Positions 11,133-22,337 of a stretch of 64,000 bases of DNA are shown piece after piece. Every line of letters starts with the position of its first letter. Position 1 is the stretch's first letter. The stretch is from positions 1 to 64,000 of the forward strand of contig JASANH010001073.1 in assembly GCA_030248295.1 (NCBI GenBank), written 5' to 3'. The notes beneath the pieces were generated by a model. That model did no database searches. It saw nothing but the letters and a program-made list of their open reading frames with translations, and was not told where the DNA came from. Source of the DNA: Mesodorylaimus sp. YZB2_4. Taxonomy: Eukaryota > Nematoda > Enoplea > Dorylaimida > Dorylaimidae. The translations under genes were made by a program, and so were the position numbers.

Positions 11133-12209
11133 GTCCCGTGACGATTCCCCCACTGGTCAATTCCCCCACTGAGACGATTCCCCCACTATGTCGTTTCCCC
11201 CCACCGTGCCTGGTGGGGGAATCGACTCACTGAGACATGTGACGTTTCCCCTATTGTGCCGGCTCCCCCACCGTGTCGTTTACCCCACCATAATTTTTCG
11301 CCTGATGTGCTGACCCGACTTGGGTTGCAACAGGCGGTACGAGTGTGATAGGCTTGTAGAATGTGGGCGGCGTGAAGTAAAATTTCGGTGCTGCAGCTCA
11401 TGTGCAAGGTATTCAGGCTACGAACTTTTTGAACTCCTTCGAGTATTTCAGGAAGGATATTTGGCACTTTGCCAATACGAGTGAATGTAAGACCAGGCCA
11501 GTTTTCTCTGCTTATCAAGGCAGCGGCTCAAATTGCAAATGTTTGTAAAAACCCGATCTGAGGGGTGAATCAGTTCTCGATCCGATCCGACTTCTGGATC
11601 GGCAGCATTGGCAACTGGAATTTTCGCTCTGTATATGCTGAAGAATGATAAGGTTTGGCATACTAAGATGAGAAAATCCCGTTTTTTCTCTCAAATCAGC
11701 ATTCAGTCGCACTTTATGCTCTGCTTATCTCTCACCTGTGTCCTTCGGAGTAGAGAGAGTGACAGCGAGAAAACAGAGCAGGTTGGCGAGGACGCAGTGC
11801 CAAGTACGACATCCCCACTAACTTAAAATTTTTTGAAGCGGATCCGATGGATCGGATCGGTCGATGCTGCCCTTGGACCAGGCGAAAGTGACCCAGGGAG
11901 CAAACGTTTTAAGGCTGCTATAACAGCATGGCATTTGCATGGCACTTGAATAATAAAACAAGATCGCGAACTATTCGAGGCTTATTTCAATCTTCTAGGA
12001 GTTATGATGACAATTTGCGCATGAATGCTATATTCTTAGACGAAGGCTCAAAATTTTGAATGGCCGCAGTTTCTCAAAACTGATGGTGGGGGAAACGACA
12101 CGGTGGGGGGACTCGTCTCAGCGGGGGAATCGACGCATGTATCAGTGAGTCAATTCCCCCACCAGGCACGGTGGGGGGAATCGACCAAGTGGGGGAATCG
12201 TCTCACAAT
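11133..12209. mobile_element. MULE-like terminal-inverted-repeat element
   Basis: The inverted arms are about 11138-11292 and 12082-12206. They share CCACCGTGCCTGGTGGGGGAA and repeated GATTCCCCCAC / GTGGGGGAATC blocks. CCAATGGTCG stands on both sides (11123-11132 and 12210-12219), a 10-bp duplication, and the long arms fit Mutator-like elements. Inside, a GATCGG-repeat segment at about 11575-11600 and 11838-11872 looks like a nested insertion. No transposase is encoded. Confidence 0.6.
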
Positions 12210-13558
12210 CCAATGGTCGATCGCAGCAAATTTTTAAACCTTTGATGACAAAAAACATATTATATCTTCACCAGCAGTGCGCGTTTACACCTTCAAAACT
12301 TTTTGTCTTCTCTTCTCCTTGGTCGGTTATTCTCGATAATGCAATTTCGAATTCACCAGGACTCTTATTTCCAACTTGAATGGCATCTGATCCGAATCGG
12401 AAAAGTTGGGAGGCGATGGCTCAGCCCGGAGGGAGTCGGTTGGAAGTACTCTGGACCGGCTGGCGTTTTCCGCCTTGCTGGCCGGCAACCGTGACTGGGA
12501 GGCCGAGGTTCTATTCCGACAGAGGACGGCAGCTTAGTAGCTTTTCGCTGGCTTTGGACACCTGGCTCTGGGCGACACCCCTGCTACTGTCAAATGGCGA
12601 ACGCCCACCCAAGGAGCAGAAAATTGAGAAACTGTCGTCAAAAACCAATCGGGAAGGTCCCTACGCTAAGCCTGAACCCCTTCTCACCCAGTATGCCCTC
12701 GTGTTGAGGTGCTCCCTGAAGACACATGGAGCCTGCTGTTAGAGCTGGTCACCTCGAGGCATAGGTCGGGATTACCTTTTTCCAGGATCGGGATCAGGGC
12801 AATCTCGATCAGGATCAGGGTTTTTTGTATTTTCCTGTTTTTGCCTGAGTCTATTTTCCTCACTAAAGCACACTGTAGTCATCCAGATTTTTTTAAGCTT
12901 TTCATGAGGTCGATTTTCAGTCATTATAAAAAAGCTGAAATTGATGAGTACATTCGCAGTTTCGATACGCGTCCAGCAAGGTCGGCCTGGGCTAAGTAAA
13001 ATCAGTGTGGCTATCATTATCGATTTGAGCTGATGTTGCTGTTGTCTCTTCATCGCTACTGCTTCATGGCAGATATGAAGGATCAGAGTGTAGCATGCTT
13101 ATGCATATCATAATTATATGCAGAATCCCGATGCCTCAATGTCAGGATCGGGATCGGAATCGGGATCGGGATCCCAACCTATTCCCAGTCACCTCACAGC
13201 CACGCTTATCATGTCATGACTGCTGGCCAGCTAATATGATTGAAAGTCCCGTGGAGGTCGACGCGGCCCAACCCGCAAAACTTTAAAAAAATATGGGTAA
13301 AAGTTGTGGGAAAAGTTTGTGGAGGCTTTTACAAAATAGAAAACTGCTCCATGAATCAAAAAAAGATTTCTCTTCGAAGGAGAGGGCACCTTGTCGAGCT
13401 CAAGAAAACATAAGATGAAACATTTCACAAAACTGCTTTTTGAAGGGAAGTGTGGCTGAAGTGGTCGACCATTTTTGAGGGGGGTTCGCGATGAGTGGTC
13501 AGGGGGGGGGGTGTCAAAAAATCGTGATTTTGTTCGGTCGACATTTATGGATGGCCCC
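12210..13558. repeat. Repeat-rich intergenic DNA
   Basis: GGGATC/GATCGG-type repeats occur at about 12783-12825 and 13143-13175, and a poly-G run at about 13500-13510. Several short open frames on both strands carry no recognisable motif. No gene is supported. Confidence 0.4.
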
Positions 13559-13783
13559 CTGGCCAACTGGTCAGCAGTGCTCAGCGCCTAAAGTCGTTGG
13601 AAATTGTAGAATTCTTTCGGGTTTCATAAGTATCTTGAAGCAAAAAACCAAACCCAAGTGTTGGAAGCTGAAACTCGAAGCCTGAAACCCGAAAACCAGT
13701 CTCAACGCTCAAGCTCATTACCACTCAAAAATTCAAAAATCCTTGGGACTTTAGGCGCTGAGCACTGCTGACCACTTGGCCAG
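13559..13783. mobile_element. Small inverted-repeat element (MITE), 225 bp
   Basis: The left arm CTGGCCAACTGGTCAGCAGTG...GCGCCTAAAGTC (13559 to about 13600) is matched by its reverse complement at about 13746-13783. The CAGTGCTCAGCGCC core resembles hAT-type ends. A fragment with the same GAGCACTGCTGACCA core lies at about 58236-58250, inside an intron of the receptor kinase. Confidence 0.6.
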
Positions 13784-14764
13784 GCGCCTCTGATATTTTG
13801 TAAGGAGCTTTTTTTGGCCCATCAGGAACAAATTACAATTTTTGGTTTTGCGAAGTTCGACTTGACGTTGGCGATGTTCCCATGTCAGCCTGCTGATTTG
13901 ACGACACGACTTTTCACAGACAAAAGAAGCTAGTATGTAACAAAGGCCCCTTGCCTTGTATTACATGGTTCCAGGGTTGAACCAAATGCTTGCAAGCCAC
14001 TTCCATGTGGACACCCTCCGTGTGCTCCACCCCTGAGTGCGTTTCACAATGCTTGGTGAGAGCAAATGACATGACATGATATGAAAACGCTAGTGACCAC
14101 ATTCATGGTTTCTAGGGCACTTGGACATTTCCTTTTCGTTATATAGTTTACGACTTTAGTGCCGGACAATGCTCCACGGAAAAAAGTTGCAGAGACTAAT
14201 CCCATACGTATGGGTGGGGGAACTTTTCGTCTTTGTATTGCACTGTGAAGTGGTGCCATAGCACTGTGCGGGAGAGTGCTATCGTGGTTGGGTGCAGGAA
14301 CATGCTGGTTCCTGCTTGCCATTCCGCAAGTGCGCGATTGGTATATGGGTAAAAAACACTGTTTATTTCCGGACACATGTCATATTTGTACCTTCTCCAT
14401 AATAATGCCGTTTTCTGAAAACTTTTTAGCGATTTTTGAATAATAGCTGTAAACGCCCATGGCTTAACTCGGCTGTTTTGTACACATCTATTTTTGATGC
14501 TCTGGAACCATCGCTAGTCTCCAAAAGCATTCACACAGTCAAGAGAACCGGTTTCCTTGTTTAGATTCCAGAATCATTCGAAACTCCATAATCGTCTATT
14601 TCGTGATATTTGTCTGGTTCCATGAATACAGATTTGTTCGTTGTTTATACCGAAGTTTCAGTGAGCTACAGTACCGCTCATTTGTGAATATATGTCCCGT
14701 GTGCAGTCAGGATGCTGAGTATACGAAGCCCAGACAACTGTCTCGCAATGTCAATGCGCTAGAA
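13784..14764. other. Intergenic, upstream of the DEG/ENaC gene
   Basis: At 13825-13885 lies an inverted copy of the repeat at 10925-10985. The open frame of the channel extends upstream to 14603 without an ATG, so an unseen 5' exon or untranslated leader may lie here. Confidence 0.35.
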
Positions 14765-17270
14765 ATGGGCAAATCCAGCATGTCATCAATTTTTATGCAG
14801 TTTATTCGAGAATTGAAAAAGATGAAGCAACCACTAAAAAACTTTATCAAACAGAAGTTGAACACTTTGCACACTTTTATTGTAAGTGTGCTTTTGGGTG
14901 CTTCCATTTACAGCATTTATTGTGCCGTTTACAGCTACCGTCTTGAAAATATATCTACTACTGCAAGCATAAAAACGGCAACAAATTTGAACACATTTAT
15001 CAACTATTTAACAATTTTTTATTCCTTTGACAACAATACCATATTTCCCGAGACTTGGAGCATGAATGACGAGGAATTAAGGAATTTAGATTTGGAGCCA
15101 GACATTTTGATTCTCAATCACTCTGATATTGCACATAATTCGAAGAATATATGTGCCGCGCATTTAACCTCGCAAGATACGATCAACGTGGCAACAATTG
15201 TCCGCATTGTTCGCGATGTGGATTTAAAATATTTGGCTAGGATTTCAAACCAGAACATGTTCGTTGATGCTATAAAAAGCGAAGCGAATTTCTACGACTC
15301 GAATGTTTTCAATGGACTAGCTTTTCATGGTGACAATTTTGAACCCTATAATAAAACGGTGCTGGGAGCACTGCTTGAAAACTTCTTTTTAAACAAGTCA
15401 GCTGCTGATTGCATTGTGGACCATCTAATATCACATATAAGGGGTCCAGAATTCATTCATTTGTTTACAGTGCATGATGGTAAGTAGAGTGCTGTGCAGG
15501 CCCTAATTCTGTGTCTTCTTGCCTCTCGCGTTGAACGTACTTTCGTTTTTTCTCCTGCGCCCTTCTTCCTTGTGTCATATTATCCTATTGCGAATAGTAG
15601 CAGAGCGCTAACCTTGAAATAAGCGACTATGCAGTACTGTGATATCAAGTTCCGTGGGCGACAAAGTTGGCATTCTTTGTTTTTGCTCAGATCCGTCTCC
15701 CCGATCTAAAAATGCGAAAACCGAATTTTCAGAGGAAGTTGAATGTCACTCACTTCGCTCGCTTTTGGCTGTGATGCGAAGGTAGCAGGTCATACTGTAG
15801 CCGCTGGATTCTGGTCACAATTATACAATTATTCGCCTATCCTGTGATACGCCCAGTCGAAAACGCGCGAGTTGCGTGCGAATTCAACTTTCTCTGAAAA
15901 TTTAGTTTTGGCATCTTTAAAACCGAGATAGGGATCTGCAAATGAGCAAAACTTGGCATGCCATCCTGGTCTTTTATGGGTCTATATATCAGCATACTCA
16001 TCTTTCTCAAGGATACCTTCCCTGCTACTATTAAGGACCCTCGGAAGGACGCTTTTTTATCAGCCTATGCAATGGACCGAAACTTCCTTCTTCAGAATGC
16101 ATTCATCGAATTAAGCTTACAGAAATCTGTATTTTAGAGACGCCTGTGATACTCGATCCTAATCTTATCACAACATTTGTGGATTGGCTGAGTCCACGAT
16201 CATTTCAATTTACAATAAACCTTTCATTCCTGAGCGACACATCCGTCAACAATTTTCTTCTGGGAATATTTCCAGCGACGAATTCTTCCTTATCAGGGCC
16301 TCCTTTTTCAAGAATTGCACTGAAATTTCTGGAATACGACTCGCCTTCTTCTTCATTCAATCCGGTTCCAGCTACGAGACCAATAATTCATAGCAGAATA
16401 ATATTTCGGAATACAGGCAAATACGACTCTAATGATGTTCGACCAGGCGACTGCGGCATGTGTGCTACATTATCCACTATTGATCAGTGCAAATTAAAAT
16501 ATATTTTATCTTATTTTATTGACTTCTGCCAGTGCGTTCCATTCACTTTTCGACGACTATTTCCTAAAGACCAATATCAAAGTCTTCCATATTGTAACAT
16601 TAAATCTTATGAAACTTGTCTGCTGCAAAAATCTAAAATTCAAAACCTTTGCAATGGCGAGGAGTTTGAAAAGAAAATTGTTCCATGCATTGCTCAAGAA
16701 AATATTGAGGAAGTAATTAATGATGGGTATAACGATAATCAAATACTTTTCGACGAGCAGTACGATAGAAGTTTGGATCAAGCTTACAAAGTCGCAGGCA
16801 ATGACAGCCACCAACATCGATTTTACTGTTACGTACAATTATTGCAGAGAACATACGTCACATTTCAAGACAGATATAAGAACACTTTAATGGAAGCCTT
16901 GGGCAATTTGGGTGGCAATTTAGGTGTCCTGATATCTTTCAGTCTCCTAGGAATATGGAAAACACTGATTTATGCATATTTGCTGTACAAACGACGCCAA
17001 GAGGAAAATTCCCAAGCTCGTCACGCAGATTCAGCTTCCTCCATCCTAATCTCATGGATACACTTGGCCAGATGGAATATAGAAGCTGAGGAGAGAATCA
17101 CGATCAGAAAAATATCTGAGCAGGATGGAGTGATGGAGCGTTTAAGAGAACTTGAAAAAGCGAAACGCGACATGGAGAAGAAACTGAACGACTTTGAAAG
17201 GATGATGAAACGCAATGGCTTCGAAAGCTGTCACGATGTATCGTCTCGTCTTGAGGTGGCTGATGGTTGA
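14765..17270 (+). CDS. DEG/ENaC family sodium channel subunit
   Basis: Two exons, 14765-15479 and 16138-17270, join in phase 1 (GATG|GTAAGT ... TATTTTAG|AG) to give about 615 residues, a normal length for amiloride-sensitive/degenerin channels. The first in-frame ATG is at 14765; an upstream exon cannot be excluded. Seen: a first membrane helix soon after the start (LHTFIVSVLLGASIYSIYC), a long extracellular region, and the Cys-rich signature DFCQCVPFTFRRLFPKD..YC...ETC. The second membrane helix follows GNLGGNLGVLISFSLLG, the pore region where family members carry a G-x-S filter. A charged, probably coiled-coil cytoplasmic tail (about 1,900 daltons of Glu/Lys/Arg-rich helix after residue 560) ends the protein. 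An AATAAA signal lies at 17410. Gating stimulus cannot be predicted. Confidence 0.85.
15480..16137 (+). other. Intron of the DEG/ENaC gene
   Basis: The 658-base intron is bounded by GTAAGT and TTTTAG. No repeat family shared with the rest of the window was noticed and nothing coding was seen. Confidence 0.6.
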
Positions 17271-17409
17271 GAATATTGTGATAAAATATTTACTCTTTCC
17301 ACAGTAGTTGGTGTGTTTTGTGCGCTCGGCTTAGCATGTTTTAAAATCAGCAAGTTAGAGACACAGCAATTTGCGGAACACGCAGAGATAGAGATATGCT
17401 CGCGATGGC

Positions 17410-17415
17410 AATAAA
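17410..17415 (+). terminator. Polyadenylation signal AATAAA of the channel gene
   Basis: AATAAA lies 140 bases after the DEG/ENaC stop codon on the same strand. Confidence 0.5.
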
Positions 17416-17639
17416 CACGTACCGCAAATTTAAATAATCTGCATTATTAAGAGTTTCAGGCATTATGTTATAATACTTATTGCCATTAAACGACATCTAA
17501 AACCTCAAATGCCCTGGTTTGATGGACGGCTTTTATGCCTCAGTAACACAATACGCCATTCAGACCTTTCGCCCCTGGTTTTTTAAGCCACGGAAGGCTT
17601 TTCCATTTTAAAATCCGCCTGGCTCGATTTCTGGGCTAT

Positions 17640-17775
17640 CACGGTACGTGTGCTGCGGCCGGGCACCGTGGTGGGTGCTTGTAACGCAGCGACTTGCGGG
17701 GTTGGAAAATCTGGGTTCAAATCCTGGTAGAAGCTCCACCTTCCATCCCTCCTGGGTAGGTGAACGAAGAAACCA
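17640..17775 (+). repeat. Possible tRNA-derived (SINE-like) sequence
   Basis: GGTTCAAATCC at about 17714 fits an RNA polymerase III B box, and a weak A-box-like stretch precedes it by about 45 bases. Cloverleaf pairing looks poor, so this is more likely a SINE relic than a tRNA gene. Confidence 0.3.
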
Positions 17776-18261
17776 ACTAACACCGCCGAATCAACGACGC
17801 GATACACTGGACCCCTAGTCAGTGGCTACGTCAAGCCAGGGATCAGTCGGGCAAGGTCATTGTCGATGGCGAGATCAATCCAACGACTAAATGGTTCGTC
17901 TGCATCATTAATTCGATGATGGGTCAAGGGCAGTTTAGAAACAGTGTGAACATATTTTAATATCATCAGCGGACAAAACGAAGCTTGAAGACGATATATC
18001 GAAAGGCAAGCAGCAACGATGGATGAAAGTTGAAAGCGGACGATCAAGTTGACGGCATAAGGGTCACGGCGCTCTTTCAGTGAAGCTGTGATGTGGTCAG
18101 GGATCGGTCAAACTGAAAAAGGTGGATCAGAAGCTTGAGGTGACGAGCGAAGTTGTTTGTGATGAACCGGGTGAAGCTTGAGAGTGACGGGAAAAAAATA
18201 AAAAACTGATACGGTCGGGTGGTACAGTTAGATAACGGCAGAATGGTCTCAGGTTGGCGTA
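17776..18261. other. Intergenic, nothing recognised
   Basis: No repeat, RNA or coding signal is supported. Purine-rich short motifs (GGTGAAGCTTGAGAGTGACGGG region) carry no further information. Confidence 0.3.
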
Positions 18262-18660
18262 GTTGTACATTGGATCAGCAGGTCGGGTTCAACCCAGCCC
18301 GAAAGTCCCTGACCAGAGTTCAGGTCGAGTTGACCTGAACTCGTTATAAGCAGCTGAAGTTCTGAACAATAGGGGCTTCTTGCATAATTTTCAGAGTCAG
18401 AGACAGGCTGTACTGGTTAAACAAAGAAATATCTAAATACACGACATATGTATAAACCCAGGGTAGAGTGCATCAAGTCTTCACAAAAGTTACTGCTTAG
18501 AGAGTCGTATTGTGCTAAACTAACCACCGTCAGAACCTACACAACTGATGAAGGAATGTAAGGGCATCTATGACTTTGGAACATGGCCAAAACTGTTTTC
18601 CAATGGTAATGTTAATAGTGCAAATTTGGTGTTTGGTGTCATCAATGAATAATGTTTATC
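18262..18660 (+). mobile_element. Partial copy of the GACCCG-ended hAT-like element
   Basis: This segment aligns with 4400-5020: the GCCCGAAAGTCCCTGACC start, AGCAGCTGAAGTTC, the AGACAGGCT.TACTGG block and GTCTTCACAAAAG.TACTGCT all recur in order. An internal block is missing and the right end is lost, so it is a decayed copy. Confidence 0.7.
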
Positions 18661-18955
18661 ATCCACTGAAAGGAAACTCGGGCAAATGCTGCTAAATAAA
18701 CTACCATCTTGAGAGGATCATCGCGCTCAGCCAAGATCTGCCAGCTAAGCAATTTGTGCAGCTGAAGTCGTATCCGCCCAACGGGACTAACTGATTAGTC
18801 ATCTAACCGCAGCTGGCAGCTTAATTTAAATCTGATGCAACATTTAGCAATTATGGGTGGAGAGGCGGTTTGGTTTTAGGCAGGTTTGTTTGGGCTCGGT
18901 CCTAAACCTGCCACTCGACCTCGCCATCAGGCGCTAACCACGAGCGCTCTTAGTC

Positions 18956-19150
18956 TAGTGTTAAAAATGACCTCAAGGTCAGAATTCTGTCGAAACTCCG
19001 ATTGACCGACCCTTGGTCAAAGTCAGGGTCAAGGACAGAGAATTTTTTGGGGTCTGGTCAAGGTCAAAGTCAGGTCAGAAAATTTTTTGAGGGGTCGGTC
19101 AAGGTCAGGTTTCTTGCAGCCGGTCAGAGTATTCTGACAGCGAAAGAAAG
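18956..19150 (+). mobile_element. Truncated copy of the GGTCAAGGTCA hAT-like element
   Basis: It starts TAGTGTTAAAAATGACC, the same terminus as the element at 3582, followed by matching AAGGTCAGAATTCTGTC and repeated GGTCAAGGTCA motifs. The right terminus was not found. Confidence 0.65.
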
Positions 19151-19309
19151 TGAATTTAGTGAAAATTTGGTGGAAACATTTCAAGCTCCTGACTTCCTGA
19201 GTCCTAAGCCATTTCACAATCAGCTTGGTATCCCACCCATAAATCCCATAAATCCCCCCCCCACCCACCCCATAAATCTGTCATTCCAAGCAACTATCAA
19301 CAGAGATCG

Positions 19310-19845
19310 ACGCCTATCATAAGTCTGAGAAAACTCGACCAAGCTCTATCGATCTTTGACCGAATAGAATGGAGCATCGACAGCCTAGTTCCTTATCAGT
19401 ATAGAAATGTTCCCATCAAGAAGTACTGGTCCGTGCTATTCAACCATGGGAAGCAAGACTGCACCGAAGTGTTCCGAAACCCGAAGTGATTATTTCCACA
19501 AGCAATTTTCGAAGTCACACCACCTCGCAATTGCCAATTAGACAGTTCGGATGCGTCCGTTAAAAATAGAACCAAATAGCTTTTACAGGCTAGGCTTGGC
19601 GGAACAAGTAAATCATTCCTGCGCACCCGAAGTACCCAGCATCCCATTCCATGGCAATAATATTCACCTGTCCGATTACAAACGCGAGATCGGAAACAAA
19701 AACAGCGTCATTCAGATCATCTTTAAAGACATTAGCCAGTTGGATATTAGTAATTGGACTATTAGTCTGGGAGTGTCTTCCTCGCAACTGTACTGCGAAG
19801 ACATTTTTAATGACATAGAGGGCGCGCCAGCGATTAGTTAACGGC
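19310..19845 (+). other. Unidentified protein-like fragments
   Basis: Two reading frames look protein-like but are broken. One includes VPIKKYWSVLFNHGK near 19405-19450. The other runs from about 19551 to 19841 and includes LYCEDIFNDIEGAPAIS. They might be parts of one decayed gene. I do not recognise a family. The segment ends just before the TATA box of the neuropeptide gene. Confidence 0.25.
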
Positions 19846-19877
19846 ACATATCCGCTCAATTTGCTCCGACACTCCCA

Positions 19878-19885
19878 TATAAAAG
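19878..19885 (+). promoter_or_regulatory. TATA box of the neuropeptide gene
   Basis: TATAAAAG lies 78 bases upstream of the ATG at 19956, a spacing that fits a core promoter with a leader of about 45-50 bases. Confidence 0.6.
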
Positions 19886-19955
19886 CGTCCACTTCACAGG
19901 TAGCCGGCAAAACGTGAGTTGCTACCTGTCTTTTCGTCGAAGCTAATAGTGAACT

Positions 19956-20319
19956 ATGGACTTGGGAAAAGTATTTCTGTTTTTCGCACTCGTGTTGCTG
20001 GCCGCGCCTCAGAGCGAATCAGCCGTCATTAGATTCCCTGGTATCTTCAGTCACAGGTAATGTGAGTGGGAAAAAAGGACTTTCTCGGATAAGTATATTG
20101 TCTGTCTTCAGGAATGGCCGAGGCCGCAAAAATATCAAGCGATTATCGAATAATGGAGAAGTCGAAAGTCAACCAATCTCATCTACCACGATGACCCCGA
20201 CTACACAGATGATTGAAACGAATCCAAAACAAGGGATTAGAACACGAAGTAATCAGCCTGATCGAGTTTATATAAACTGTTTTTTCACGCCGATTCAGTG
20301 TTTGTATGTTAGTGGGTGA
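19956..20319 (+). CDS. Allatostatin-C-like neuropeptide precursor
   Basis: Exons 19956-20056 and 20112-20319 join in phase (CACAG|GTAATG ... TCTTCAG|G) to give 102 residues. Residues 1-22 (MDLGKVFLFFALVLLAAPQS..) are a signal peptide. A basic, polar spacer follows. The last 23 residues run from SNQPDRV through a Cys-bounded loop CFFTPIQC to a final LYVSG and stop. The loop has the eight-residue Cys-to-Cys spacing of allatostatin C (family pattern CYFNPISC), with Phe, Pro and Ile in the matching positions. It is preceded by arginines (RTR) suited to prohormone cleavage. The terminal Gly before the stop predicts C-terminal amidation. The tail after the second Cys is longer than the usual single Phe. 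The role is inferred from the family: a secreted inhibitory peptide acting on somatostatin-type GPCRs. Confidence 0.72.
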
Positions 20320-20411
20320 GAAATGGGGAGTCTGATGATATGTTCTGGTATGTCAATGAACAGCATGAAGTTGAAATAGCTGGAAATTTTTAATCAGCAC
20401 TCGTAAACACT

Positions 20412-20417
20412 AATAAA
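20412..20417 (+). terminator. Polyadenylation signal AATAAA of the neuropeptide gene
   Basis: AATAAA lies about 93 bases after the stop codon at 20319. Confidence 0.55.
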
Positions 20418-20419
20418 TG

Positions 20420-20957
20420 TTAGGTTTAAAATGTATGGGATTTGTTAGAAATCATTATTTCTTGCTCCCAAAACACCAGCAGCATGTACTTTCTGGCCCA
20501 AATACTACGCACTGGCGCATGAACCCCGATCTAGGGGGCCGTACATAACAGCTGCAAGTTCGGGGCTCATGGTTAGCTTAGCTGTAAGCCAGGATGGCTT
20601 GTCTTGAGCAGCGATTCTGTTTCCTGACTTTAGTTGACGGGTCACGTGAGCCGGATGCCTAGATTCTTCGGGACAGAAGCGAGGGTTGGACTGTCTGAGA
20701 TCAAAAATGTGGACGGCGTGGTGCGATTATCGACTTACACAGACGGCTACCTAGTAATTAATGAGGGCGTGGTGCGGGTGGTGACGACAATAACTGATAC
20801 TGAACGTGGAGTTTGTGGACAGGGCGCATTGGCTATTGATTGCGTTGAGAGTTGGTGGAGACTTGAGGATTGGCGGCAACCAGTCGATCGGAATTTCTAT
20901 TTCGGCAAAATGTGAGTTGTCCTCCTGCCTGGTGTTAAAAGTGAGAAGCCGTTATTT
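20420..20957. other. Intergenic, nothing recognised
   Basis: Short open frames on the plus strand (about 20634-20915, rich in Val and Gly) have no motif and no clear start. No gene is supported. Confidence 0.25.
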
Positions 20958-21146
20958 AGCCTGATTTCTTGTCATACTTTATTCACAGTCAAGCACCATA
21001 CGCCGCGTTCGAGGGGGGGGGGGTTTAAACACATAGATTGAAAATCATTTCCTGCCCAGGAGGGAGTATAGGCCTCCCCTGTAAGTGCCCACCAGAGTGA
21101 GAGTCAGACGCCTACCGCTAGGTAACGACCAATGCCTCATGAGCTA
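20958..21146 (-). repeat. tRNA-derived SINE family 1, copy a
   Basis: Read on the minus strand, a degenerate tRNA-like head (B-box region damaged) is followed by a conserved body and the tail GGCTAAGGATAAAGTATGAC-type sequence, here diverged to GACTGTGAATAAAGTATGACA. It matches copies at 23824, 60948 and 62795. A poly-G run at about 21015 interrupts it. Confidence 0.6.
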
Positions 21147-21234
21147 CTGAAAGCTCCTCTGGCAAATCGAGCATGCGGTGCACAAGTGGCGACAAGGAGT
21201 TGGACCGGGGCCCGGTTTTTCTAGCAGTCAAACC

Positions 21235-21490
21235 TTATAAGCTCATGATCAGCTGTGCGGGGACCAGCACACACAGCAGCGTCAGTCTGCGTCTCTCCAC
21301 TCGGAGCACCTCTAGGGTGCCGGGCGAGTCACCCACGGCTTGGCTTGCAGTCAGCGATGGTTTTTTGGTTCGCATCCCTACCTCCATCACCGGGGATCGA
21401 GCCCGGGACGAGTCTAGCCACTCGATCCCAATCAAAACGGGGAGATGAATGCCTAACTGCTGCACCGCCGTGGCCATGAGTCGGGTTTTT
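21235..21490 (-). repeat. tRNA-derived SINE family 2, copy a
   Basis: It shares GAGCACCTCTAGGGT.CCGGG.GAGTC and CCTCCATCACCGGGGATCGA with the copy at 59207-59580. On the minus strand the second motif reads TCGATCCCCGGTGATGGAGG, which includes a polymerase III B box (one mismatch here from GGTTCGATCCC). Confidence 0.6.
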
Positions 21491-21882
21491 TGATGAACTA
21501 ACAAGTTTCCCCCACGTAAACAAATCAATTGTTTAACGTAGTCAGTATCGATGATGAAAGGTCGCAACCAACTTTTCATGCACTTCTCCGTGCCCTCACG
21601 CCATAAGGACAAAGGTTGGCCAGCCAACCAGGTCAAAAAACTCTGATTTTCAAATTATGTCGACCAAAAATTCCCTTCCCTTTTAAAAACTCTCAAATTT
21701 TCTGAACACATGGAAGTAGTTTGAAGTCAGGCCAAGAGAACAGAGCGGATGATCAAGTTGCTCGAAGCAATTTTGGTCGGGTGGCGGGGCAAGCGGTATC
21801 ATACGAAATCAGAGCGCCTGCTCAAGTTTGATTGCATCGCGCGAAACGGATTATAGTAGACTTTCACAATAGCAAGACGTAA
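21491..21882. other. Intergenic flank of the capsid-bearing element
   Basis: No feature is supported in this stretch. Confidence 0.3.
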
Positions 21883-22153
21883 GTAAGTAGTATAAGTGTA
21901 CCCCCCTCCCCGCACTTGACCTTATTGTGGTACAATGGTTAAGCAAAGGCAGTGTTAAGTGTAAAGTAAAAAGCATGCGTGCAGTGTAAAGTTTAAAGTG
22001 AAAAGTTAAGTGAAGTGAAGTGTTAAGTAAAAAAAGCGCACAGGGAGTGCGCAGTGTGAAGGTGGTGTAAAGAGCTGTTTGCAGTAGACCGTTTGAGTCA
22101 GTGTAAAGGGATCGAGGGTGTTCTTGTTGGCTGAGAGTGAGTCTCTTTGTGAC
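21883..22153 (+). repeat. Left terminal inverted repeat of the Polinton-like element
   Basis: It is rich in GTGTAAAGT/GTTAAGTGAAGTG-type motifs and is the reverse complement of 24863-25131 with scattered mismatches and small gaps. Confidence 0.8.
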
Positions 22154-22337
22154 CAAGATTTTCAATGAGTTTTCAGTGTCATGGCAGATCAGCCAGCGGC
22201 TAGAAGTAACCGCCCGGTTGATCGATTGTATTGTTCTGTTAGTTGGGAAAGGCTGGTCCAGCTAAGAAAAGTCTTGAATTTAAGTTAAAGAAACGTAAAA
22301 GCCAGAAAAATACGAAGATCCAGCATAAAAAGAGGAA

